This document shows positions 54,185 through 61,724 of a stretch of DNA of 64,000 nt, one piece after another. Both the position numbers and the translations under genes were made by a program. Origin of the DNA: Emcibacter sp. SYSU 3D8 (GTDB lineage: Bacteria > Pseudomonadota > Alphaproteobacteria > SMXS01). The notes under the pieces are model-generated. The model was not told where the DNA came from, ran no database searches, and saw nothing but the letters and a program-made list of their open reading frames with translations. The stretch lies in NCBI RefSeq assembly GCF_039655875.1, contig NZ_JBBYXK010000002.1, forward strand, positions 682,001 through 746,000, written 5' to 3'. Position 1 is the stretch's first letter. Each line of letters starts with the position of its first letter.

Positions 54185-54874
54185 TCAGGGCCGCAACCGG
54201 TAGCCGCCGCCCTCGGTCACCAGGATCTCGGCATTTGCCGGGTCCCGCTCGATCTTCTGTCGCAGCCGGTAAATATGCGTTTCCAGGGTGTGGGTGCTGA
54301 CGCTGGCGTTGTAGCCCCATACCTGATCGAGCAGCACGTCGCGGCTGACCGCGCCTGCGGCGCGGTAGAGATATTTCAGGATGTCGGTTTCCTTGCCGGT
54401 CAGCCGTATTTTCTGGCTGCCGCGCTCCTCGTCGACCAGCACCTTCTGGCTGGGACGGAACGTATAGGGCCCCATCCGGAACACGGCATCCTCGGATTGT
54501 TCGAACTGGCGGATTTGCGCGCGCATGCGGGCAAGCAGCACGGCAAAGTTGAACGGCTTCACCACGTAATCATTGGCGCCCGAGTCCAGACCCAGAATGG
54601 TGTCGGCGTCACTTGCGGCGGCAGTCAGCAGGATGACCGGCATCTTGAGGCCGGACTTGCGCAGCTGGCGGCAGACCTCGCGGCCGTCCAGATCGGGCAG
54701 GCCGATGTCGAGCAGGATAAGATTGTAGTCGCTCGCACGGGCGCGCTTCAGCCCGTCGGTCCCCGTCGAGGCTTCCTCGACGGTGAAGTCATCGATCAGC
54801 GAAAGCTGATCAGCGAGCGAGCGCCGCAGATCGACATCGTCGTCGATCAGCAGCACATGCTTGTGTATCGACAT
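54185..54874 (-). CDS. OmpR-family response regulator
   Basis: A 229-residue two-component regulator with an N-terminal receiver (phospho-acceptor in LILLDIGLPDLDG) and a C-terminal winged helix that includes GKETDILKYLYRAAG and THTLETHIYRLRQKIE. It is a DNA-binding transcription factor that resembles the CenR group, but I do not assign that name. Its partner kinase is not nearby. ATG 54874 has GGAGGGGG upstream. The longer frame to 55360 is a shadow. It is followed immediately by the MBL-fold gene. Confidence 0.92.
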   Translation of the reverse strand: MSIHKHVLLIDDDVDLRRSLADQLSLIDDFTVEEASTGTDGLKRARASDYNLILLDIGLPDLDGREVCRQLRKSGLKMPVILLTAAASDADTILGLDSGANDYVVKPFNFAVLLARMRAQIRQFEQSEDAVFRMGPYTFRPSQKVLVDEERGSQKIRLTGKETDILKYLYRAAGAVSRDVLLDQVWGYNASVSTHTLETHIYRLRQKIERDPANAEILVTEGGGYRLRP

Positions 54875-54944
54875 GGAGACCCCCTCCTGAACGCCGAAAT
54901 GCTTTCCACTGTTATACGGCTTCTTGCCGCCGTATATAAGTCCG

Positions 54945-56093
54945 ATGAACTGGAACCCGTCACTGGCGCGTGATCCCGACGCACGGCATGCCCTGCTGCG
55001 CCGCGTGGAAGAGGCGTTCGCGGCCCTGCGGCGCGGCCGGCTGGTCACGGTGACGGGCGAGCAGGGCGCCACCTTGTGCCTGGCGGCGGAGACCGTATCG
55101 CCGGAGACCATGGGCGATCTGAAGCGCCGGTCGAAGGCGACGCCCATGGTGGCGCTGACCGCCCACCGGGCCGCCGTGCTGCGGATCAACCCGACAGGCG
55201 CGGATATCATCCGCGTGCCGCTTGCCTCGCACTTCAATGCCAGGCTGGTCCGGTCGCTGGCCGATCCGACCCATGATCTGGACAATCCCATGCGCGGACC
55301 GTTCGCCCGTTCGTGGGACCCGGTGCCGGATACCACGCGCGCCGCCATCAAGTTGTGCAAGCTGGGTCAATTGCTCCCCGCGGTCGTCGGCGTGCAGGTG
55401 GACGGCGCGCCCAACGAATCGATCCCGGCCGTGTCGGTCGCGGATATCGAGGCCTATGACGAGGTTGCAGCCGTCAGCCTGCATCCGGTCTCCTCGGCCC
55501 GCGTGCCGCTGCGCGGCGCCGAAGCGTCGCGGGTGATCGCCTTCCGGCCCGAGGATGGCGGCGTCGAGCATCTGGCCATCGTCATCGGCGATCCCAATCC
55601 CGACCAGCCGGTGCTGATCCGGCTTCATTCCGAATGCTTCACCGGCGACCTGCTGGGTTCGCTCAAATGCGACTGCGGCGAACAACTGCGCGGCGCCATC
55701 GACGCCATCGGCGAGGCTGGCAGCGGCATTCTGCTGTATCTGGCGCAGGAGGGCCGGGGCATCGGCCTGATCAACAAGCTGCGCGCCTATCACCTGCAGG
55801 ACGACGGCTTCGATACGGTCGAGGCCAACGAACGCCTCGGTTTCGATGCCGATGAACGCCTGTTCCTGCCAGCCGCCGAGATGCTGCGCAGCCTGGGCTT
55901 CGACCAGGTGCGGCTGATGACCAACAATCCGGACAAGGTCGACTCGCTCGCCCGTTTTGGGATCGAGGTGGTGGAGCGGGTGCCGCACGAGTTCCCGTCC
56001 AACGCCCACAACGAACTGTATCTGGCGACCAAGGCCCGGCGCAGCGGGCATTACCTGTCGGGGCCGGGCCTGAAAGCCCGGAGCAAGAGCTGA
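54945..56093 (+). CDS. ribA: GTP cyclohydrolase II with N-terminal extension
   Basis: A 382-residue protein whose C-terminal half (about 200-380) is GTP cyclohydrolase II of riboflavin synthesis. The zinc cysteines lie in HSECFTGDLLGSLKCDCGEQ, and the active-site stretch YLAQEGRGIGLINKLRAY and RLMTNNPDKV are complete. The first 190 residues form a domain that I do not recognise as an intact RibB; it is a long N-terminal region found in some alphaproteobacterial homologues. ATG 54945 is the first ATG of the frame, with a weak ribosome site. The YkuD gene overlaps its stop. Confidence 0.88.
   Translation: MNWNPSLARDPDARHALLRRVEEAFAALRRGRLVTVTGEQGATLCLAAETVSPETMGDLKRRSKATPMVALTAHRAAVLRINPTGADIIRVPLASHFNARLVRSLADPTHDLDNPMRGPFARSWDPVPDTTRAAIKLCKLGQLLPAVVGVQVDGAPNESIPAVSVADIEAYDEVAAVSLHPVSSARVPLRGAEASRVIAFRPEDGGVEHLAIVIGDPNPDQPVLIRLHSECFTGDLLGSLKCDCGEQLRGAIDAIGEAGSGILLYLAQEGRGIGLINKLRAYHLQDDGFDTVEANERLGFDADERLFLPAAEMLRSLGFDQVRLMTNNPDKVDSLARFGIEVVERVPHEFPSNAHNELYLATKARRSGHYLSGPGLKARSKS
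56080..56092 (+). promoter_or_regulatory. Ribosome site and apparent CTG start for the YkuD gene
   Basis: GGAG at 56080-56083, 6 bases before CTG at 56090-56092, which overlaps the ribA stop codon TGA (56091-56093) in the form CTGA. No ATG, GTG or TTG is available in this frame before residue 20. This fits translation coupling with an unusual start codon. Confidence 0.55.
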
Positions 56094-56590
56094 GCCTGCT
56101 GATCCGTGTCGAGCGTGAGGGCTGGCTGTCGTGGGGCGACCGGCAGGTGCGCTGCGCACTGGGCAAGGGCGGCGTCCGGGCCGACAAGAAGGAAGGCGAC
56201 GGCGCCACGCCCGTGGGGCGGTTCGTGATGCGGCGGGTCTATTACCGTCCCGACCGGCTGGAGACGCCCGTGACTCGGTTGCCCATCATCCAGCTGTTTC
56301 CCGACGATGCCTGGTGCGACGATCCGGATTACCCCACCTACAACAGCAAGGTTGTCACACCCTATCCGGCCCGCACCGAGACCCTGTGGCGCGACGACCA
56401 CCTCTACGACATCATCGTGGTGCTGGGACATAACGACGCGCCGGTGGTGCCGGGCGCCGGCAGCGCCATATTCCTGCATGTGGCGGCGCCCGGCTACTGC
56501 CCTACGGAAGGCTGCGTCGCCGTCGCCATCGAAGACCTGATGGACATATTGCGCGAGGCGCGCAAGGGCGCGGAGATCGAGGTCCTGTAA
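56090..56590 (+). CDS. YkuD-domain (L,D-transpeptidase-like) protein
   Basis: A 166-residue protein of the YkuD superfamily when read from the CTG at 56090. It begins with LLIRVEREGWLSWGDRQVR, which matches the usual N-terminus of this group, then CALGKGGVRADKKEGDGATP, the glycine/lysine motif. The active cysteine is Cys142 in PTEGCVAVA, with His in IFLHVAAPG. It has no signal peptide and resembles the short cytoplasmic YkuD branch, so a crosslinking role in peptidoglycan is not certain. The first canonical start (GTG 56147) would cut off 19 conserved residues. Confidence 0.75.
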   Translation: MSLLIRVEREGWLSWGDRQVRCALGKGGVRADKKEGDGATPVGRFVMRRVYYRPDRLETPVTRLPIIQLFPDDAWCDDPDYPTYNSKVVTPYPARTETLWRDDHLYDIIVVLGHNDAPVVPGAGSAIFLHVAAPGYCPTEGCVAVAIEDLMDILREARKGAEIEVL

Positions 56591-56592
56591 CC

Positions 56593-56760
56593 ATGATTAC
56601 CGTATGGAGCCGCAAGACATCCCAGAACGTATTCAAGGTCATGTGGCTGCCGCGGTTCCTGCGGCCCTCACCGCCGGACAACCAGTTGCAGAAAAGGCCC
56701 GCCTACCGTGAGCACGTCATGGTGTCGTTCGAGGAACTGCGCGGGCGGCTGGCGTACTGA
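56593..56760 (+). pseudogene. Internally deleted glutathione S-transferase remnant
   Basis: A 55-residue open frame. Its start MITVWSRKTSQNVFKVMW is the thioredoxin-like N-terminus of a bacterial GST; its end KRPAYREHVMVSFEELRGRL is the C-terminal helix of the same protein class. The middle, about 150 residues of GST, is missing, and a short junction (LPRFLRPSPPDN) joins the two ends in frame. This is what an in-frame deletion would leave. The product could not bind both substrates of a GST. It sits 3 bases after the YkuD gene. Confidence 0.68.
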
Positions 56761-56777
56761 CCGATCACGCGGCCGTC

Positions 56778-57455
56778 TCAGCCGCGGGCGCCGAAGATGG
56801 CCGAGCCCACGCGCACATGGGTCGCGCCCATCTCGGCAGCTTTTTCATAATCGCTGCTCATGCCCATGCTGAGGCCGGCAAGGCCGTTGCGGCGGGCGAA
56901 TTTCTTCAGCAGCGCGAAATGGGGCGCGGGCGGATCCCCGACCGGCGGGATGCACATCAGCCCCGCCAGGGTCAGGCCATGCACATCGCGGCATTCGGCG
57001 ACAAAGGCATCCGTGTCCAGCGGCATGACGCCGCCCTTCTGGTCTTCCTCGCCCGTATTGACCTGAACGAAACACACGGGGAGGGCGCCGGTTTCGGCGC
57101 CGTGCCGGGCAATGGCCTCGGCCAGCCTTGGCCGGTCGATTGTGTGAATGACGTCGAACAGGGAAAGCGCGTCCTTCACCTTGTTGGTCTGCAGCCCGCC
57201 GATCAGATGAAGCACCACGTCGGGATATTTCGCCTTCAGCGCCGGCCACTTGGCCTCGGCTTCCTGTACCCGGTTCTCGCCGAAATGACGCTGGCCGGCG
57301 GCGAGCGCCAGTTCGATCACCTCGGCCGGATGGGTCTTGGACACCGCGATCAGGGTCACGTCGGCGCCGCTGCGCCCGCCTGCCCGCGCGGCCTTGTCGA
57401 TACGGGCGCGCACTTCGGCCAGGTGGGCGGCGATCTGCGAGGCGGTAGGGGTCAT
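56778..57455 (-). CDS. YggS/PLPBP-family pyridoxal phosphate homeostasis protein
   Basis: A 225-residue alanine-racemase-fold protein binding PLP but not a racemase. The lysine region VTLIAVSKTHPAEVIELAL and the loop HFGENRVQEAEAKW, LHLIGGLQTNKVKDAL and SMGMSSDYEKAAEMGATHVRVGSAIFG are all family signatures. It buffers PLP in the cell. ATG 57455 and ATG 57470 are both possible. It is divergent from the ThiE/TenI-like gene, with about 47 bases between them. Confidence 0.94.
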   Translation of the reverse strand: MTPTASQIAAHLAEVRARIDKAARAGGRSGADVTLIAVSKTHPAEVIELALAAGQRHFGENRVQEAEAKWPALKAKYPDVVLHLIGGLQTNKVKDALSLFDVIHTIDRPRLAEAIARHGAETGALPVCFVQVNTGEEDQKGGVMPLDTDAFVAECRDVHGLTLAGLMCIPPVGDPPAPHFALLKKFARRNGLAGLSMGMSSDYEKAAEMGATHVRVGSAIFGARG

Positions 57456-57502
57456 GGTTGTGCCTGTCATTTCCGTTGCCTGTATATTAGCGTCCCATCC
57501 TG

Positions 57503-58120
57503 ATGGCCAGTCCCAAGCTTGACACCCTTTGGCGCCTGTCGAAGGCCGCGCAGAGCCGCGACGCCCGCGCGCGCGGGCTGCCGCCGCTGTGGTTCATGAC
57601 CGACCGCGCGCGCGTCGCCGATCCCGGGGCAGTGGCGCTGACTTTGCCCAGGGGCGCCGGCATCATCCTGCGCGACTACGATGCGCCGGGCCGGGCCGAA
57701 CTGGCCCATGCGCTGGCCGGCATTGCCCGCCGCCGCGGCCTGCTGTTCCTGGTGGCGGGCGACGAGGCCCTGGCTGCCGCATCCGGTGCAGACGGCATTC
57801 ACCTGCCGGAATGGCTGGCGGGACGGATTCGGGCGATCCGGCGCCGCCACCCTTCCTGGCTTGTCACCGCTGCCGCCCATGGCCGGACGGCGCTTCGCCG
57901 CGCGGCGCTGGCGGGCGCGGATGCGGTGTTCGTGTCTCCCGTGTTCCCGACACGCAGTCATCCGGATGCGCCGTGTCTGGGCGTCCTGCGCTTCGCGGCG
58001 CTGGTCCGCTCGGCAGACGTGCCGGTCTATGCGCTGGGCGGCGTGAATGCTCAATCCATTGCACGGCTGCGCGCCACGGGGGCAGCGGGAGCCGCCGCCA
58101 TTGGCGGAATCGCCGCCTAG
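57503..58120 (+). CDS. Thiamine phosphate synthase / TenI-like protein
   Basis: A 205-residue TIM-barrel protein of the ThiE/TenI family. The pyrophosphate-side loop SPVFPTRSHPDAPCLGV and the glycine loops GADGIHLPEW and YALGGVNAQSIARLRATGAAG are present. However, motifs typical for a fully active ThiE (GQED and the TKK of the VFPT loop) are not matched, so it may be the TenI type that isomerises or binds thiazole phosphate, or a divergent ThiE. No TPP riboswitch was found upstream. Confidence 0.75.
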   Translation: MASPKLDTLWRLSKAAQSRDARARGLPPLWFMTDRARVADPGAVALTLPRGAGIILRDYDAPGRAELAHALAGIARRRGLLFLVAGDEALAAASGADGIHLPEWLAGRIRAIRRRHPSWLVTAAAHGRTALRRAALAGADAVFVSPVFPTRSHPDAPCLGVLRFAALVRSADVPVYALGGVNAQSIARLRATGAAGAAAIGGIAA

Positions 58121-58123
58121 GGA

Positions 58124-59701
58124 TCAGAGTGGCAACCGCCGTGTGATCCCCACCGCCTCCAGAAACGATTCGTCGTGGCTGACAATCAGCAATGCGCCGT
58201 CAAAGGCCCGCAAGCCGGCCTCGAGAACCTCGACCGAGTCCAGATCCAGATGGTTGGTCGGTTCATCGAGCAGGAGAAGGGGAGGCGGCGTGGTCCCGCC
58301 CAGCGTACACGCCAGGCCCACGCGCAGCATCTCGCCGCCGCTCAGCGTCGACACTGTCTGCAGCGCGGAATCGGCGCGGAACCTGAAACGAGCCAGGGCG
58401 GCGCGGCAGGCATTCTCGTCCGCATCCGGATTGAGACGCAGGAAATTGTCTCGAATCGAGCGGCCCGGATCGAGGCAACCGACCCGCTGGTCGAGCAAGC
58501 CGAAAGGCGTCATGCGCCGGACGCTGCCCGTCCAGGCCTGCAATTGCCCGGTCACCAGGGCGAGCAGCGACGACTTGCCGGCACCGTTAGGTCCGGTAAC
58601 GGCAATCCGCTCCGGGCCGGTGACATCGAACGACATCCCATCGATCAGCGGCTTTCCCGGCTCATAGCCTGCGGATACGGCCTCGAGCACCAGCACGATC
58701 CTAGCCGCGCCAAGGCCGGTAGGCGCGAGGGTCACGGAAAACGGCTCGAATATTTCAATGCGGCGGCGGGCCTCGGCGGCAGCCTCTGTTGCCTGGGCAT
58801 GGCGTCGCTCGGCCAGGCGTGCGTTGGCGCCGGTGGTGTTCTCGCAGCGGTTTTTCTGCCCATTGAGCAGGATGCGCGGCGTACCGCCCTGGGACCGGCG
58901 CCGATGCCCCGCGCCGTCCTTGCGGGCCTTGCGCTGTGCGGTCGCCTGGGCGCGGGATACCACGTCGCCGAGATGGCTTTCCGCGTCGGCGAGGTCCCGC
59001 CGTGCCGCCGCAAGCTCCAGAGCCCGCCACTCGCGGAACCGGCTCCAATTGCCGCCATGGCGGGTGGCGCCCAGCGACGTCAACTCGACGATGGCGTCCA
59101 TCTCGTCCAGCAATTCGCGGTCGTGACTGACGACGACAGCACCCGCCCGCCAGCCGCGCAGAAGATCTGAAACGGCACGGCGTCCCTCACGGTCCAGATT
59201 GTTCGTCGGCTCGTCCAGCAGCAGGAAGTCAGGCTCGGAGAACAACAGGGCGGCAAGGCCGGCCCGGGTCCGTTGCCCGCCCGACAGCGCCAGCAGCCGG
59301 GTATCCGGAGCCGCGTCCAGCCCAACCCGCGCAAGGGCCCCCGCAAGGCGCGCGTCGATGCTCCAGTCCGCATCGGCCAGCTCCTCGCCGGCAGCGGCGC
59401 CGCGTTCGGCCCGCCGGAGCAGGTCCATTGCGCCCGCCACGCCGAAAAGATCCGCGATGGTGTCATCAGCGCCAGGCTGGACGGATTGGCGCAGCATACC
59501 GATACGTCCGGTCACGCGAACGGTGCCCGATTGAATGGGAACGTCACGGGCTATCAGCCCCAGGAGCGTGGATTTGCCGGCGCCGTTGCGGCCGACAAGA
59601 CCAACCCGTTCGGCGCCGAATGCGAGGTTCAGATCCTCAAGAAGCAGCCGGCCGTCAGGCGTTGACCAGGAAAGACCGGATATGGTGATGGATGCAGGCA
59701 T
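58124..59701 (-). CDS. ABC-F family ATP-binding protein
   Basis: A 525-residue protein with two ABC ATPase domains and no membrane part. Domain 1: Walker A GLVGRNGAGKSTL, signature LSGGQRTRAGLA, Walker B FLLLDEPTNNLD. Domain 2: GPNGAGKSSLL, LSGGEMLRVGLA and LLLLDEPTNHLD. The linker between them (about 235-310) is charged and Arg-rich. Members act on ribosomes or in antibiotic resistance/translation control. ATG 59701 has GGAGATAT upstream; six further residues to 59719 are unlikely to be used. Confidence 0.92.
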   Translation of the reverse strand: MPASITISGLSWSTPDGRLLLEDLNLAFGAERVGLVGRNGAGKSTLLGLIARDVPIQSGTVRVTGRIGMLRQSVQPGADDTIADLFGVAGAMDLLRRAERGAAAGEELADADWSIDARLAGALARVGLDAAPDTRLLALSGGQRTRAGLAALLFSEPDFLLLDEPTNNLDREGRRAVSDLLRGWRAGAVVVSHDRELLDEMDAIVELTSLGATRHGGNWSRFREWRALELAAARRDLADAESHLGDVVSRAQATAQRKARKDGAGHRRRSQGGTPRILLNGQKNRCENTTGANARLAERRHAQATEAAAEARRRIEIFEPFSVTLAPTGLGAARIVLVLEAVSAGYEPGKPLIDGMSFDVTGPERIAVTGPNGAGKSSLLALVTGQLQAWTGSVRRMTPFGLLDQRVGCLDPGRSIRDNFLRLNPDADENACRAALARFRFRADSALQTVSTLSGGEMLRVGLACTLGGTTPPPLLLLDEPTNHLDLDSVEVLEAGLRAFDGALLIVSHDESFLEAVGITRRLPL

Positions 59702-59838
59702 GGATATCTCCGGCAGCAAGATGAACGGGCATTGCTGTCAGGTAGAAATCCATGGGGCACCTATTCGCGGGGTGTTGGCGTCAGACACAGATAGACACGC
59801 CCTCCGCGGCATTCAAGCCAGGCAGGGCGCCAAAGCGA

Positions 59839-60897
59839 TCAGAAACCGAAGCTGGTGCCGACGTAGAAGCTGCCGCCCAATCCGTCGAGGGCGGTTTCAC
59901 GGAAGACCGTGCGCGAGTCGAAGAACTTCAGGCGGCCAAGCAGATGGATGCCCGGGCGAAGCTCGTAGGCGGCGCCGATCTCGACGCTATACAGCTGGTC
60001 GATATCCGTCGCGTGCAGCAGGCTGAGAGGGTTGTGGTCGGCGAAATAGCCGCCCACGGCGATGCTGGTCACCCAGCTGCCGAAATCGTAGCTCAGGCCC
60101 AGATCGTAGCTTTCGTAGCCGGGTGCATCCTCGGCCGCGCCGCGCAGATAGGACGCGGCCAGCGTGAAGCCGCGATAACCCAGATTGACGCCCACATTGT
60201 AGGCGGATTCGGGCCGGGCGAAGGGCGGCACGCTGGTATAGGCCAGACTGGCCGCGTCGAGCCCGGTGCTCATGGCCGCCGAACTCAGATAGACCTCGAA
60301 GCCGCGCCTGGCCGGGTCGAGACCCAGCGGATCGTCGGCGGAATAGCCGGTGGCGTAGCCGATGCGAAGGCCCGCATAGTGCGGCACCATGACCTGCGGA
60401 TCCCGCAGCATGGCGACGGTGAGCGGCTTGCTGAGATTGACCGATGCCGACCTGGTGAACAGCGCCCGGTCGTCAAACCCGGTACGGGTCATGGCGGTCG
60501 TGCCCGGCGCCCCGAACGCCCCCTGGACGGCGCCGGACGAGAATGCCGGCATGTTGCCGATGTCGGCCTGGAACGACAGCCGGCTGGCTTCCCGCAATTC
60601 GATCTTGTCGGATTCGTCCAGCTTGATGTCGGCGCCGATGCGCATGCCATCGAGTTTGGGCTTGGCGCGCAGATTGAACAGGGCGGTCTCGGCGCCCGGT
60701 GCCGGGGTGGTGATGGTTGCTGCCGTGCCGGCCTTGTCCTTGGCCAGCGACTGCCATGGCTGCGGAGCGGGGCGCGTCGGCTCGAGCAATTGCAGGTCGC
60801 CGCCGTCGACAAACCTTATGGAATCCTGCGCGGCCGCTTGAAGCCCGAAGGCCAGCGCCGCTACCGATACCAATATGCCTTTAACCAGCCGCCCCAT
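59839..60897 (-). CDS. Outer-membrane beta-barrel (porin-like) protein
   Basis: A 352-residue exported protein. A signal peptide (LVSVAALAFGLQAAA) leads to an N-terminal soluble part and a C-terminal series of amphipathic strands (GLRIGYATGYSADDP, YNVGVNLGYRGFTLAASYLRG, SYDLGLSYDFGSWVTSIAVGG) that end in YVGTSFGF; a C-terminal Phe is the usual outer-membrane insertion signal. It lacks cysteines. It is likely a porin or barrel of unknown pore specificity. No close operon partner. Confidence 0.82.
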   Translation of the reverse strand: MGRLVKGILVSVAALAFGLQAAAQDSIRFVDGGDLQLLEPTRPAPQPWQSLAKDKAGTAATITTPAPGAETALFNLRAKPKLDGMRIGADIKLDESDKIELREASRLSFQADIGNMPAFSSGAVQGAFGAPGTTAMTRTGFDDRALFTRSASVNLSKPLTVAMLRDPQVMVPHYAGLRIGYATGYSADDPLGLDPARRGFEVYLSSAAMSTGLDAASLAYTSVPPFARPESAYNVGVNLGYRGFTLAASYLRGAAEDAPGYESYDLGLSYDFGSWVTSIAVGGYFADHNPLSLLHATDIDQLYSVEIGAAYELRPGIHLLGRLKFFDSRTVFRETALDGLGGSFYVGTSFGF

Positions 60898-61245
60898 CTT
60901 GCTCGCGGTGCAATCCCGTCGGGAAGCGCCGTGCTCCTTGTTCGTTTCCTCGTGCGTGGACGCGGAGTGATCTAGACCAAACCCGCCTCACGCTCAACAT
61001 ATCTGATCTTCAATCTTATATATACTCGCTCCTACCCGTCCGGCAAATCAAGAAGACTCACAGGCGAGCACCATGAAAATACGAGCAATTTTATGGTTAT
61101 CCACAGCGAATCGGTCGATTCCGGGCGGCATCGCGCTGCCGGGGCTTGGCATTCGCCCTTAAACCGGTTGTTCTACCGGCGGCGCGGCCTGTATAAAGTG
61201 CCGGCGGCGCGCCCCGCGACCCCTTTATCAGACTGAGGCGAACAT
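60898..61245. other. 348-base intergenic gap
   Basis: The gap between the porin-like gene and the DUF3576 gene. It contains an AT-rich TATATATA stretch near 61017-61024, a perfect DnaA-box 9-mer TTATCCACA (61097-61105), and a 29-codon open frame (61073-61162) with no recognised product. The two genes diverge from here, so their promoters lie in this space. Confidence 0.6.
61097..61105 (+). promoter_or_regulatory. Isolated DnaA-box-like 9-mer
   Basis: TTATCCACA is the consensus DnaA box. A single site in a divergent promoter region may be regulatory or chance; no cluster of boxes suggests an origin. Confidence 0.3.
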
Positions 61246-61701
61246 ATGCCGAGGATAGCGTTTCGAGTCATCGTGCTGACAGGCACGGCCATTCTGGCCG
61301 CGTGCGGCGGCGGCAGCAAGGAAGTGGCCGACCGTTACCGGCCGGTCCAGCTGGAGCAGGCCGCCAGTATGCGGGTCAATGGCTACCTGTGGCAGGCGAC
61401 GCTCGAGACCCTGCATTTCATGCCCATCGCGTCGACGGACGCGACCGGCGGCGTGATCGTCACCGACTGGTACACCGATCCGTCGGCGCCCAATGAACGG
61501 GTGAAGATGCGCGTGGCGGTGATGGATTCGCGCCTGCGCGCCGACGCGCTCAGGATCGCGATCAACCGCCAGGCCCGCGACCGGAGCGGCGAATGGACCG
61601 AACAGCCGGTGCAGCAGGCGACCGTGGCCGGCGTCGAGGATGCCATCCTGGTCCGTGCCCGGCAAATTCGCATCGGCACCGTGACCGAAAAAGACGACTG
61701 A
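61246..61701 (+). CDS. DUF3576 lipoprotein
   Basis: A 151-residue lipoprotein. The lipobox-like LAACGGGSK follows a short hydrophobic signal (VIVLTGTAI), then a DUF3576 domain (about 45-150) with IASTDATGGVIVTDWYTDP and ALRIAINRQARD. The gene before leuS in many alphaproteobacteria is this family. ATG 61246 is preceded by GAGGCG. It likely sits in the outer-membrane assembly context together with the lptE gene usually downstream of leuS. Confidence 0.88.
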   Translation: MPRIAFRVIVLTGTAILAACGGGSKEVADRYRPVQLEQAASMRVNGYLWQATLETLHFMPIASTDATGGVIVTDWYTDPSAPNERVKMRVAVMDSRLRADALRIAINRQARDRSGEWTEQPVQQATVAGVEDAILVRARQIRIGTVTEKDD

Positions 61702-61724
61702 CTTCCTGATCAAGAAACGGGTTC

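Noticed and set aside
59752-60975. 407-residue plus-strand frame opposite the porin-like gene
   Set aside because: Shadow frame; the minus strand has a signal peptide, beta-strand pattern and C-terminal Phe.
61097-61105. Replication origin
   Set aside because: Only one DnaA-box match was noticed; no box cluster or dnaA/dnaN/gidA context.
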